A DNA stretch of 64,000 nt. Source: Hondaea fermentalgiana. Taxonomy: Eukaryota; Sar; Bigyra; Thraustochytrida; Thraustochytriidae. Positions 38,069 to 53,000 of this stretch are shown in pieces. The position numbers and the translations under genes were made by a program. The stretch spans positions 1,597 to 65,596 of the forward strand of contig NPFB01000049.1 of NCBI GenBank assembly GCA_014084085.1, in the 5' to 3' direction. The notes beneath the pieces are model-generated. The model did no database searches, had not been told where the DNA came from, and saw only the letters and a list, made by a program, of their open reading frames with translations. Numbering within the stretch: the stretch's first letter is position 1; each line of letters starts with the position of its first letter.

Positions 38069-41000
38069 ATGACCAAGATGATGGCCGCGTGGATTGTCGC
38101 GGTCAGTGCGATTGCCGCTGCGTGCCAACTGGGCGCTTTGGCAGTTGAGGTTCCAAGCGCTCCGACCGATGCACGTCTTCACCTGCGCTCGGGCACGAGC
38201 CTTTTCGTTGACTTTGCCGCACCTCTCAACGACGGCGGGTCGGAGGTCACCTCCTACGCGGTCGAATGGGACACTGAGCCTGGGACTCGCGAGGTTCAGA
38301 TTGTCAAGACCGACGTCTATCTGGGACCCAACGAAGTGCAACAAATCACCACCTCGGCCACCCATGTCGATGAGGTACAAGTCGTACGCACCACGGCGAC
38401 TGAAGTGCGAGAGGTCCAGACCATCACCACTTCCGGTGCCCCGACAGTCGACGGTGGCTGGTTTACCGTCGTCTTTGATGCTACGGCCCTGGGCCTCGGC
38501 TTTCATACCTCGGGGTACATTGATCATGATGCCGTGGCCATGGCTGGCGACGATGGCGCTCCTCTGCATTCCAGTATGCAGGAGATCATCGAGGCCATGC
38601 CCAATGTCCAAGGCGCCGTCAACGTCGTGCGAACGGCTGATGGAAATGGTGGCTACACCTGGACGATTACCTTTTCTGATATGGATGGTAATCTTCCAGA
38701 GCTAGAGATCGGCACGCAGGAGCTCATTGGCAGTGGCGCAGAGGTTACCTTTGGTACCGATACCGACGGCAATGAGATTTCCGGCACCTTCACTCTCACC
38801 TACGAGGGCGATGAGACCGCCAGTCTCCCGTACGATGCCACAGACGCCGAAGTCAAGGAGGCCCTCGAGATTCTTCCCTCAATCGACGTGGTCGAGGTCA
38901 CGCGCTCTGGACCTGACGGAGAGCGGGGATTTGCGTGGTCCATCACCTTTGTCTCGGACGTCAATGCAGGCGACCTCGCTGCAATGACGCCGGCCTCTGA
39001 TCTCTCTGGCGATGGTGCCAGCATCGTTGTATGCACAGACGCTGACAGCGTTTCTCCCTGTGACGGCTCAAGCGTTGCCGGCAATCATCTCAGCGGCTCG
39101 TTCAAGCTAACATATAATGGTGAAGAGACAGGCACGATCGCATACGACGCCGATGCAAGTGAGATGCAAAGCGTGCTTGACTCGCTCTCGAACCTCGGGA
39201 GCGTCTCCGTCTCCTTTGACGAAGCTTCTGTTGATCGCAATCAAGGCAGGACCTGGTTTGTGACTTTTCTTGATGACGCTGGAGACCTCTCTGACCTTGT
39301 AGCCTCCGACGTGAGCGGTCTCAATGGCGTTGGAAAGAGTGTCACCGTCTCAGAGACTCGTAAGGGTACTGACAAGCAGATCTTCACCATCACGGCAACT
39401 GCTACCGGTACGGCTACCGGCTCCTTTCAGTTGGAGCATGACTCGGTCGTTACCAATGGTATTTCCGTCAATCCTGCTGACCACGGTGCCGGCGCAGATT
39501 GCGATACGGTCGCCGCGAGCATGGCCACGGAGCTTCAGGCGCTAAGTGTCGTTGGATCGGTCTCGGTCACTTCGCAGTCGGCTGCTCCTGATGGAAACGG
39601 CGCGTGCGTTTGGGACGTCACCTTTGACACCAAGGCAGGGACCGGCTTGGTGCTTAGTGCCAATGATGTGGACCTCTCAAACGTTGCTCTTAGTGTGGGC
39701 GACTTCCAAACGAGTACATCCGAAGCGCTCGGTGGCCACTTCACTCTGGCATACGAAGGTCAGGTCACAGGCTACCTGCCCTTTGATGCCACCGCCCTTG
39801 CTGTGAAGGAAGCTCTCGAGCGCCTTGACACAATTGGTGAAGTTGATGTCACAAGAAGCGATGCGGATGAAAATGGCGGCTACGAGTGGAGTGTCACTTT
39901 CCTCTCGGAGCTTCTCGGTCCTCTCGACGACGGTGACCTTCGTCTCTTAGACATGGACACCCGTGCTCTCACAGGTACCTTTGCGGACGTGGCCAGTAGC
40001 GTTACCGAAGATGTCAAGGGCATTGCGCCTCCCTTCAACAGCCAAGGTGCCAACGCACCGATCGGTTCTCATGACGTCACAGACATGTCCGCCTTGTACT
40101 ATGAGATTCCTGACCTTAAGCAGGGCGTGGAGTACTGGGTACGGGTTTCGGCCATCAACGATCAAGGAAGCGGTCGCTATGCTATGACCTTGCCCGCCAA
40201 GCTCGCACCAGCGAATGTCCCACCGGGTCCTCCAGCTGATGCCACCCTCTCCGTGGTTGACGGCACCACGCTTCGTGTTTCCATGAGCGAGCCCACCCTT
40301 TCTGGTGGAGGTATTCTTGATGCTTTTCGTGTCGAATGGGATACCGTTGAGCTGAATTCAGAGGTGCAGAGTGTCCAGCTAGATGTACCGGTCCAGCCCG
40401 AGATTCAAGTGATTTCGACCTCCGCCAACAACGTCGACGAGGTTCAGCATATTCGCATCCTCGGTCAAACATCTGGGAACGCTGTCACCGAGGAGCAAGC
40501 CATTCGCTGTGATGCCACGGGCGGTACCTTCCGACTGGGTTTCGACGGCACCTTTACAGATCCAATCCAGTGGAACGCAACCCTCCTCGATCTCGAGAGT
40601 GCTCTCACCAGGCTTTCTGCCATCAACGCTGTCACTGTGAGCATCAGTACTGCGACGACGACAACACAAAGTGTTCTCTGCAGACCTTACAATGCTGTGC
40701 TCAACGAGGAACCTGAAGAAGTGAGCATCCTTTTTGACGACGTCGCCACATACACTGGCAAGCTCCCTCTCCTCGAGACTGATCTCGAGGGTCTGGAGGG
40801 CAACCGGATTATTGACGTCTCCAAAACGACCGAAGGAGAAGCTGATGTCTCGGGTTCCTTTATGCTCGCATTTCAAGGGTACACCACTGGCACGATTGAT
40901 GTCAACGTCGACGCGGCGACCCTTGCGCAAGCCCTGGAGAGTCTCCCTTCGATCGGGACAGGAAATGTTGCAGTTTCGGGCTCTTCCATGGAATTCGTTG

Positions 41001-44000
41001 TTACATTCACAAGTGCGAGCCTTGACGGAGACCAGCCAGACATCACGGTTGCGAACGCGGCAGGACTTCGCGGCAACGACGCGCGCGTGGTGATCTGCAC
41101 GGATGGAGCAGCCGATGGCGACTGCTCGGGCATCTCTAGCGTTCAAGGGAACTCTGTTCGCGGAGATTTCACGCTCGAGTTGCGCGGTCACACCACGCGA
41201 GCGATCGAGTACAATGCTGCAGCGTCCGTCATGAAGAGCAGACTCGAAGAGCTTCCTAACATCGGCGTCGTCGACGTTGCGCGTACGGGGCCAGATACGC
41301 CTGGAGGCACATACGCCTGGACTGTGATGTTTACGAGTAATCCGGGCGCCTTTCCCTTTGCCAGCTTTGACCGTGCAGATCTCATTCCTGATGGAAGCGG
41401 TCTCTTGGCCACGGCCACAGGTGAGACAGTCTCCGTGGGGATGACACCATCACAGGAAGGATCGGACCCGCTCGGTGGAAGCTTCCAGCTTGCTTTTACA
41501 GACAATTTGGGAGCCACGGTCACGTCAGCGGCTATCCCGGCCACTGCTTCCGCGGACCGTGTCAAGGCGGAGCTCGAGAGCATGTCTGGGATCGGCACAG
41601 TCGAGGTTGACAAGACTGTGGATGCCATTGACGGTGCATTCATTCGCTGGGACATTACCTTTGCGTCCTGCAGAGGAGATGCCTCTCCCACGTGCAATAT
41701 CGGCAATCTGAATCCTCTCTCTCCTGATTCTGCCGGGCTCACAGGCGGCTACACAGCCAACCCGCCCACAATCACTGTTACGCAATCGACGGTAGGTACG
41801 GGCGGGTCGGGATCAGCCAACTACAACACGGCCGAGATTTCGGATCTCAGCGCTGGGGCACCGTACACGTACGATATTACCGGGTTGGATCTGGGCGTGA
41901 ACTATTATGTACGCGTCTCTGCCAAAACGACATGCGAGGAAGTGTGCCCAGACTGCTGCTCGTATGGTGTACCGATCGCAACCACCCCAAGGGTGGCGGC
42001 GCCCATGCACGGCGCTCCCGGTCAGCCGGCGCCACCCGTACTTCGTGCTTCAACCCAAGACAGCCTTGTGATTGCATGGTCGCATCCGCCGAGTACAGGC
42101 GGATCCCCCGTGACAGGCTACGAGCTCTGGATGGACGAATGGGCCGGCGGAGACTTTGCCATGATCTACGATGGCACAGGCCAGGACCACGTGACTGCCT
42201 TTGACACAGCCTCCAAGTTTGCTCTTGTTCCCGGGCGCCGCTACCGCGCAAAGTACCGAGCTCTCAACGCAATCGGGGCTGGTGAGTTCTCCGACGAGGC
42301 TATCTTTGTGGCCCGATCTGCCCCTAAAGCGCCAGCTGCGCCAACGCAACCCAAGCGAGACCCCACCATGACGCACGATGGCACGGCACTTGCAGGAGAT
42401 GCCATGGCCGGTATTTACTGGACCACTCCGGTTGATAATGGAGGAAGTCGAATCACTGGCTATGAAATCTACCGTGATGATGGCAGTGGTGGAAATTTTA
42501 ACCCGCCTCTCCCTTTCGGCCAGCTTCCAGTGCAGCAACTTCGCGTGACGGACGTCACTGGTGTTACGGGTAATCTCGTCTTGATCTACCAAGGAGAATC
42601 GACGTCCACGATCGATTTCTCCTCTCCTCCATCGGCTGATGATGTGCGCGACGCGCTAGAGCCTGTTGTTGGTTTGGTTGACGTCACAACTTCGAATCCG
42701 AGCGGAAACGAGCACGAGTGGACAATTACCTTTTTTGAGCTTCATGGTGAAATCGAAGCCTTGACTCCGACTGGTCTTACCATCTCTTCAGGTTCCGTCG
42801 CTGTGAGCATCGTACAAGATGGTGCAGGTGACCCCGCCGTGCAGATTGTGCAGCCTTCTTGCGATGGAGAAACGATTACAGGTGAATTTTCGCTCACGTT
42901 CTCGCACGGGGAGCTCTTTTCGGTTTCTTCTGGCGACAGTCTCGTGGCAGATCCAGTCACGATCGGTCCTTTTAATTATGACGCCAATGCCGCGACAGTC
43001 AAGAGTGGCATCGAGGCAGCTTTGGCTTCGGCTGATGGCGGTCAAGTGACAGTCGAAGTACACCGACGCGAGATCGATGCTAGCACAAACCAGTACATGT
43101 TCGCCATTGCCTTTACGAGTGGACTCGTTCCTGGCGCGCGTGGCGTTTACGAGACAATTCCTCTCTTTGCGCCTCTCGCAAATGACTTATTGTGTGATGC
43201 TGGATCTGGAAGCAACTCGCCAAGAGTAGACGCCTCGCGTCTCGTCGCTGGCTCGCTTTCCCACGTATCGGGTGATCTGAACGAAGGCAGGCCGTACCGT
43301 TTCTACATCCGAGCAATCAATGCACAGGGCACGTCTGTGCGTTCGCCAATGTATGCGGTCCTCACTGCGGCGCTTCCTGATGCATCTGCGGCCCCAATGA
43401 TTACCGATGTTGAAGCCTCTGCAATTTCCATTGGTTGGACGCGTGCAACCAACATGCGAGGCTCGCCGGCAACTGGATTCAAGGTGTACCGTTTCGATTC
43501 TGTGGCACCGGAGACTGTTGCAGACCCGACACCCGTGAAGAATGAGGTCCAGCGCGTCGTTGTCGCTGCGGATGCAGAGCAGCCCGAGATTCAGCAAATT
43601 TCTATCTCTGCCACTGCAGGCGACGTTCGACTGAGTTTTGCGGGAGAGACAACGAGCAATATTGCTTACAACGCAGACGCAGCAACAGTACAAACTGCCT
43701 TGAATGGTCTCGCTGCGCTCACCAGTGCGGCTGATGCAGCCTTGGGTGTCACGGTTGCTCGCTCGGGAGGAGGTTCTTCGTTTGTGTGGACAATCATCTT
43801 TGATGCCCTTCACGGCGACGTTGAGACAATTCAGGTGGACGAGACGCCTTTGACGGGAAGCACCAGTGTGGAAGAAGTGCAGTCTGGTATCGCCCCTCTT
43901 GCGGGAACCTTTACGTTGAGTTTTCGGGGTGCCACGACACAAGAACTGTCCTTTGATGCGTCACCCACTGCGATGCGACGCGCGCTTGAGCGTCTGTCAA

Positions 44001-47000
44001 CCATTGGAAAGGTCGACGTTGATCGAACGGCCGTTACGGGCTCGAGACCTGGTTTGCAGTGGGACGTCACGTTTCTCACCGAAGCGGGTGATCTTCCACT
44101 TCTCGAGGGCACCTCGGGTCGTCTTGTGGGCGTCAGGTATGACTATGTACCTGGGGCAAATGACAACAATGCTGCAGCGGTACAATGCTCTGAGGTTCAG
44201 GCTGGCACTCCAGCCGTCTTGGTGTATGACGGCCACGAGGACCCTTCTCTGAAATCCCTCACAGCAACCGGTCTTCAAGTTGACAACACGTACGCTTTCA
44301 AGGTAGCAACGCTGAGTGCCGCCGGCGATGGCGTTCTTTCCCCAGCGACGTCTACCATCATTGCCCGCGCTGGCGCCAGCCCTGCGGAAACAACCGCAAG
44401 TGGTTCGGCCCTGATCTATGGCATTGCAGGTGTTGTTTTTGAGGAGCAGCAAATCACCATCACAGCATCAAGTTCTACCTCTGGTTGGTCAGGAGATCTT
44501 TCTCTCCGCGTCGGCGGCGCGAGCGCGGACGCTAGCAGCAACATCGACCCAATCAATGACACACCAGACACGATTGCGGCAGCTTTGAGTGTTCTAAACG
44601 ACGCAAGTGGGGCCCTTGTTGGTACCGTGCATGTCACCAGGACGCTCATCGATGGCGAGAACAGTCTGTATGGATGCGTTCTTTCAGTAACGTTCGTTGG
44701 CCGCCATGGCGACGTAGACACGGTCGAAGTCGCATCCAACACGCTCGATGCTTCGGGAAACGCCGTGTCTGTGAGTGTGTCAGAATTTGTGCAGGGAATG
44801 GCGAATCAGTTCATTATCGAGCCCAAGAAGCTCTCGGGCAGCCCTGTCAAGGATGTCTCGGCACACTCTGGCTTCCAGGGTCAGGATGTGTTCTTCACGG
44901 AGCTTTGGACAACGGATGTCAGCGTCGTGGACGGCACGCACGAATGGGCGAGGGATGGCGGCGTTGCGCAGTATTCGCCTGTTCGATACGAGATCCAGCG
45001 CGTTTACACGTCGGTCGATGACACCATCACCGCTGGTAGCTTCGTGTTGGACTTTGACACTACCTCTTACAACAAGCAAAGCGGCACTTCAGAGACAACC
45101 GGAGCGCTAGCTTATGACGCAAGTGCAAAGGACGTCAAGGACGCTCTCGAGCTGCTCTCAAATGTTGCTTCGTGCGATGTGACGCGTAGTGACCTTGGAG
45201 ATGGCACGTACGAGTGGATGATCACTTTTACCGGAGACTTTGGACCGTTGCCACTGTTGGCGGAGAATGTCGCGACATCCTTTACCGGAACTAACGCTGC
45301 ACTGCACAGGGCGCGTGTTCAAACTGGCGTCGCAGAAGTCCAAACAATCACTGTCTCGGCCTCTGAACGCTTCGTCTCTGAGGAGCAGGTCATCACCTTG
45401 ACTGGTGCGAGTTCGGGGACATTTACGCTCAACTTTGACAGCGCTCCGGTTCCCGTTACGGTTGCTTTCGACGCTACAGCTTCTGCTATTCAAACGGCGC
45501 TCAATAGTCTCGAAACTATCACGGAGGTCTCAGTATCTGGTGCTGCCCCGCAGTGGGTCGTAACCTTTGCCAATCCCGTTGGCGATGTCGGTCCCCTCGT
45601 GGTGGATGATGCGAACCTCGATTGCTCTGACTGCGCCGACGTTGAAGAGATTCAAAAGGGGGTGAGCCCTCTCGACGGTACCTTTGTGCTTGCTTATGAG
45701 GGCGAGTACACGGGTAACTTGGACTTTGACGCAAGCGCCGATGCCGTCGCAGCCAGTCTTGAGGCGCTCTCGACCGTGGCCTCCGTCAGTGTCGAACGCG
45801 AAGATCTTGTGTCGGGATTTCGCTGGACTGTCACCTTCTTACGCAATTTGGGTAACTTGCCACTGCTGGTTGCGGAGCCGGTTCGGCATGAGATTCAGTA
45901 CATTGAGCTCCGAGGCGGAGACCCTACTCCGCTCGGAGGCACTTTTACCGTTTCCCTCGCTGGTTCGACAACGCCTGCTTTGGCCTTTGACTGTACCGCG
46001 GAGGAGATGCGTGTAGCGCTTGAGGACATGTCCGCGCTGGCTGGTACCTCTGTCTCGGTGGCCCGTGAAGGACCCCTGTCTCCTGGCTTTGGTCGCTACA
46101 GATGGCTCATCACCTTCCACAACGACCTCGGCAACCTTGAGGACCTTTCAGTTGATCTCGAGGGCATTACCGGAACCACCCCGGACAAGCTCATTTCCGA
46201 GGAGATTGCGGGTTCCGTGGCAGCTCTCAGTGGATCAGACCCAGCCTTGCTTGTCGAGGAAAAAGAACCTGGCCTGCCTTCGTACACTGGAACGTACACG
46301 CCAGAGCATACGGGCAGCTATGCCTTAAGCGTTCGCCAGCTCACACGTGGCGGCCTGGCCGCGGATTATTTTGACAATCAATGGCTTTCCGGAGTACCCA
46401 GCATGTCGCGAGTTGACGCCCACGTTGATTTCAACTGGGGGGACGGCGTCATTACTCCTTATGGCCGTGACTACGTGTCGGCTCGCTGGCAAGGCAAGGT
46501 CCTCGCGCCAAGCTCCGAGAACTTTACGTTCTATGTGCTTGTCCACGACGGTGCCCGTCTCTGGATCGATCACGAACTTGTCATTGACGCCTGGGACACT
46601 AGCGCACGCAGCGAGGACGAAACCAACGAATTTCGAGCTACGCATGTACCGCTTATTGCTGGCAACTATCATGACGTGCGTCTTGAATTTAAGGAACTGA
46701 CGGGCGTCGCTTCGATTCGTCTTCAGTGGTCTTCCTACAGTGTTGCTCGCCAGGTGATTCCTCGAACGCGCTTGTTTCGTGCCGAACACATTCAAGGATC
46801 TCCTTTTGCCGTGTCTGTGGTCCCTGGCGCTGCCGATTATCCGTACTCAACGGCATGGGGCCCAGGTCTCGAGCCTTCGGGTGTCGCAGCGGGCATCGAA
46901 ACTACTTTTGAGATTCAGAGCAGGGACAACAGCGGCAATGATCGTCTCACAAATGATGAGACTGGTGAAGATCCCTTTGAGGTTACTCTTGTTGGCCCTG

Positions 47001-50000
47001 AGATTCTCACTGTATCCCCCGAATACGTGGGTAGTGGCAAGTTTTTCGGCCGCTACACGGCCATGATTGCCGGTACTTACATGGTGTCGGTCACTACCAA
47101 GAGCGGAACCCACATTTATTGTGGGCTTGGCGCCGCAGACAAGTGCTCTCCCTTTCAGGTCGTGGTAAGCCCTGGTCCAACGTCTCATGAGACCACGGAT
47201 GCTGCAGGCGGCGGACTGAGCGCTGCTGTCGCGGGACGTGTTTCGACCTTTACGATCACCACCAAGGACACGTACGGAAATCTGCAATCGGAGGGCGGCG
47301 AGCTTGCGGACATCAAGGTCAAACTGGTGGGCACGGGTGGCATTGCGGGACGCGAAATCTTTGCCAATGTTGTCGACAATGCTGACGGAACCTATCATGT
47401 CACATACACGCTTCGGGACGCGGGGACCTACGAGGTGCTTGCGACATACAAGGACCAAACCATTCTTACCGATGGTACCTTCACCGTGCCCCAGGTTGTT
47501 TGTCAACATGCTGAGCTCCATGCGCCGAGCTCGATCGCGTCTGGTTCGGGACTCATGGCGGCCACCTCTGGGTCCACGGCAAGCTTCCAAGTTTTCGCTC
47601 GTGACGCTTTCTCGAACGCGCGCGACGGGACTGGTATTGACATCACAGCTGACGGCGATCTTGACACCTTTGTGGTCTCTGTCAAGTCCGCAGATGGCCC
47701 CGAAGAAGTTGTGTCGTCCTCTGCGGTGATTACACTTCGCGTCGGAGCGGATAGTGGCTCCATTACAGGCAGTTTTACGCTGACTTGGGGGGATCGAACC
47801 ACTCGCGCTCTCCCGCACGACGTCTCTGCCTCGACTCTTCGCGTTGCTCTCGAAACCCTCTGGGTCGAGTACGATTATTCTTCGGGTGACGGGATTGGCG
47901 AGGAAATTGCCGGCACCCGTCGCACGGTGCTCGTGGAGCGCGCAACGACGGGAACCGGAGTCGGGTTCGAGTGGGCCATCACCTTCACTTCACACCTCGA
48001 CCAGTGGATTCCATCTATGCTCAGCGCCACAGACACAAATCTTGGTGGAACAGGTGTTGCCGCATCTCTTTCAACCCTCGCAACTACCGGGACATATCCG
48101 ATCAGCTACGTGTACTGGCTTGCTGGTGAGGCAGATCTCTTCGTTCGCGGCGCCAAAAGCGGGCTTAATATTGAGGGAAGCCCCTTTGCTCTCACTGTCT
48201 CAGAAGGCGTTGCGGACTACTCGGATTCCTCGTGTTCAGAGACCGTTCTGAACAGTGGCGTGGCCGGTGAAGTGTTTTCGTTCGATGTACTCGTTCGGGA
48301 CAGCCCTCGATTCGAGGAGCAAGTTATCTTCGTTGACGCGGAGATCGTTTCCGAGACAAGTGAGGAGATTTATATCAACTGTGTCGGCACGGCCGGTACT
48401 TTTACTTTAAGTTTGTATGGTTACAGCACTGGCCCTATTAACTACAATGACGATGAAGCATCGATCGAAAGTGCGATCGAAGCATCTTCCGCGATCGGAG
48501 ATGTCACCGTAACGATTGGCGGTATGCAGACCACGGCATGCGCCGCTGGTACATCGGAAAATATCGTCATTACTTTCGTTTCCCCCACGGGTGATCTTCC
48601 GGACGTCGCTCTCGAAGGTTGGGATGCTTCCATGACCATCAACATTGGAGAATCCGTGAAGGGAGCCACCAATGCACGTGCAGAGGTCCAGGAGTTCTCG
48701 TGCGATGCCACAAGTGGCGGAATTACTCTGTCACTTCCGGGATACACCGGAACTTCGTCTTCCATTGATCTCTCCAGTGCAACTGTGGAGGCTCTGCAGA
48801 ATGGATTCGATGAGATCTCTAGCGGGGCTGTTTCTGTGAGTATCTCAGACGGGTCCGATGTGACATTGACAACTTTATGCCAAGCCACGCCTCCGCTGGT
48901 TTGGATCACTTTCCAAGAAACTGTGCAAGATGTTAATGGGCTGGTCTCATACACAGAGGATACCGCTGTAAGCGGTGGCTCCATCACGATCCGAGAGCTT
49001 ATCAAGGGCGTCTCGCCGGCTTCGGGTTCATTCACGTTGTCCTTTGACGGCGAAACGACTACGAGTCTGGACGTCTTTGCATCGGAATCTGATGTCAAGG
49101 CAGCACTTGAAGCTCTTTCCACGATCGACACGGTTTCTGTCGCGCGAGATGACTATGGATATGATGACGTCACAGGAAACCCTCTCGGGTCGATGTGGAC
49201 GGTTCTCTTCGATATTCCGGGTCCTCACGTAGGTGCATCCCAGCCGCTTCTGGTCGGAGACGCGAGCGGTCTCACGACGTCAGATAATGGTCAGCTTGCC
49301 CCTCGTGTTTATGTGCAGCGAACTGTTTCGGGTCTTGCTGGAAACAAGCGTGCTCTCTTTGATGATTCCGGGGACATTGAGGTGTTGCTTACTCGAAAGG
49401 CGACACCTTACGCGCACAGTATCGCCTCGCAGTCGAGTGAGGTTCAGGTTCTCACGTGCGATGCCTCGAGCGGATCTTTCATCCTTCGTCTTCTCGGTAC
49501 GAATACAGCCGAAATCCCGGCTACTAGCACTCAAACACAGTTGCAAACGATTCTCGATAATGCGTTTGCCTCAGGACCGCTGAGTCTTTCGATTACGGCT
49601 ACCTTTGATGTATCATGCACAAATGTGTGTAGCTCTAATTGCGAGGTGGAACTGGCAATGTCACGCTTTCCTGGAGGCGTCATGGAAACTCTACCCTATG
49701 AGGACGATCTTCTCGCGGGAGGCAGTGCTTCCGTCTCTGTGGTGGAGCGCGTCAGAGGAACCGTTTCCACATCTGCGCTTGGAGACGCGCTCTATCGCGT
49801 TTCGTACGTCCCAGCTCTTAAGGGCGAATACGAGATCTCCGTGCAGGTCGCAGGCGGCGACGTCAAGACGAACCTTGATAGTGGCGTGCTTGTTTATCCT
49901 GCTCGATCGCATCCCCACACATCTACGCACGATGCGCGGACGATTGCAACCGAGGGTGTGACAGAAACCTTTACGATTCAGGCATTCGATCAGTTTGGTA

Positions 50001-53000
50001 ATGAACTCGATGGTCCTCTAGTCTATCCAGATGTCCTCACGGCTCAGCTGGTTGGCCGCGCGCACAAGCTTTCCGGTCACAGCACAACTTCTGCGATTGT
50101 CATTCCCGCTACAGTATCGAGCAATGAGCCTAATACCGATGGCGTGTACACTGTCACATATGAGCCAACGCTGGCGGGCACATATTCCTTGGAGCTAAAG
50201 CAGCGAACGCAAGGTGGTCTACTTGCAACATACTTTCTTCGTGAGGATCTCACGGAACCTGTGACTGCGGACCTCATTTCTTCGGCTGAAATTGCTCTGC
50301 ACCAGGAGGCAGCCTTGCACTGTCCTGGCCTTCTTCTCGATAGCTGCACATCAACGCGCGTTGACGCACAAGTCAATTTCGATTGGACCACGCAGGCACC
50401 GATGGAAGGTTTTGCAGCTGACTTTTTCTCTGTGCGCTGGGAAGGATATTTGCTTTGCGAAGAGTCCGGCGCTTATGAGTTCGTGATTGAGTCCGATGCG
50501 CGCGCACGGGTCTATGCTGACGACACGATTGTCATCGACAAATGGTCCGACGCCTCCGGCGCAAGTCGTGTGTCGGCAGTTGTGGATTCTCTCGAGGGTA
50601 CTACAACCCTTCCTATTCGCGTCGAATACGCTCAGAGTGACGGTGCCTCTCACGTGCGGCTGCTCTGGCGCACGCCTGCCATGCGGGCTGCGGGCGAAGC
50701 TGCCGTGCCCGTACCTACCGAGAATTTCCTCTATGAAAGGCACCTGCGCGACTCCCCGGCGGAGGTCTTCATCTATCCTGGAGATATCGACGCGTTGACC
50801 ACAACCGCGACGGGAGACGGCTTGATCACCGGTGTGTCGAATGTTCGGAGTAGCTTCGTTGTTTTCCCTCGCGATTCGACAAACAACCTTCGGTTTCACG
50901 ATGCTTCAGATACTTCTCCCTTTGAAGTCACCATTGTTGGCGTTGACGGTTGGGCACTTGAGGGCCGTGTCGACGAGGTCACAAGTGGGTCGCCCATCGC
51001 TCTTTCCCCAGTCATCGTTGCGGATGACTGGGTTGAGCTCTGCAGTGCGTGTGGAACAATGAACGCTGGCGACTCTGTTCTGCAGACATCGTCATCTTTG
51101 GCTCTCGCGCGTGGTGACAACTTTGTCATCGGGGGTGAGCGCTATACTGTGGCCTTGACTGGTACACTTGACGCATCAGCAGTGCCCGCGACCTCGCCTC
51201 GGCGAGGACTTGGAGTCACAGGGGCTGCAGTGTATCGTGTTGGCCCCGACACGGGCTCGTACGTCGTCGAATACGACCCGGTTATTCGCGGCACGTACGA
51301 GATCAGCGTTGAGCTTTCTGCCGTCGCTGAAGTACAGACAATCACGTCATCAGCAACCTCAACGATTGGGGGTGACTTCCGGCTCGAATACGATGGCAGC
51401 AAGACTGGCTGGCTGAGCCATGACGTGTCTTCTGCAGACCTCGAGACTGCAATTCAGGACAGTTTTGCAGCACTTGGTACTGTCAGTGTCAGCCGTACGG
51501 GCCCCGGGTCATTTGGTGAGTATTCCTGGGCGGTCACCTTTGCGATCGACGATGGCAATGTCGCCCCTTTCGTGCCTGAATCCGAGCTCACAGGAGGCGC
51601 AGCGGCTCTTGTGGTAGAGGAGACTGTACCTGGAACAAGCAAGTCTCACATCGCTGGATCGCCCTTTCGTGCGGAAGTTGTCCCTGCTGCCGCGGATTCT
51701 GGCATGAGTCTCGGCTTTGGCAAAGGTCTCATGCTCGGAGAAGCGGGTGTGTCGTCAACATTTTACGTTCAGGTCAAGGACGCCGCGGGTAACAACCGTC
51801 TCGAGTCTCAGGCGCAGAGCCTGCTGACTGCGACGGCGCGGCTTCCGAACGCCGCGCGTGGTGAGAACGAAAAGATTCTCCACGCAAACATGGAGTATAT
51901 CCGTGATGGCTTGTATCAGTTCACCTTTCTGCCGACTATTGCAGGTTCGTACAACGTGGCTGTTCTCATGGGCATTGTTCTCGAGGAACAACGCGTCAGC
52001 ATTTCCTTCAGTGATGAGACTGACCGAAGTGGCTCGTTCAAGCTGTCTTTCGACGGGGAGCGTGTAACCTCTGCTCTCGCATGGGATACGAGCGCCGCTG
52101 ATCTCGCGCGGGCGTTACGCACTTCTCTTGTGTCCTCACATTTGGCCTCGACCGGACTGCTTACTACACAGCACCTTGGCGGTATCCAGGTTACGCGCAC
52201 CGCGACCTCGACAGGATTTGATTTTGATATCACCTTTGCAAGTTTTGCCGGAGATATTGAGCCTTTATCCGTTGTGGAGTCATCTCTTGCGTCAACAAGC
52301 GGATCGGCATCAATCTTAGTGTCTGAAGAGATCAAGGGAGAAGCCGCACACATCAAGACGGCGCGAGCACCACTTGTCCGTGAGGTCCAATCGGTTTCGA
52401 TTGCGGGAAGTGACGACCTTACCGGCAATTTTGAGCTCATTTTCAATGGAGAATCCACGGGCGCGCTTGACATTGACAGCGTTGATGCTTCAACTCTCTC
52501 GACTGCCTTGAACGCACTTCATACCGTTCAGCGCGTCGAGGTGGCTGAGACATTGAGTGGACCGAACGGCTATGCTTGGGAGATTACCTTTATTGCGGAA
52601 GATGATACAGGCGCTGCAGTGAGTGCGCTGGCCTACGGCAAGCTCCCCGAGTTGAGTTATACTCACACGCTGACCTCGAACGGGGTAGATGATGTGACAA
52701 TCACGATTGCAACAGACACATCGGGCTTTGCTCCATTCGACGAGCTCGTCGTGTCGCCCACGACTCTGAGCGCAGAGCACTCGACACCTGTTGACTCTGC
52801 TCCATCTGATCTTTGCCCGGTCTTTGCGGAGGAGTGTCCTTCTGGTCTCGACACAGGCCTCTTTGAGCGTCTTGCAACTTTCCAGATCGAGTCTCGCGAT
52901 CGATACAGCAACCGTATTTTCACTGGTCCTGCAGCAGAGGTTCAAAAGGTGAATGTCTATGCCAGCAGTGGTCTCTCGGGAACCTTTAAGCTCTCTTTCC

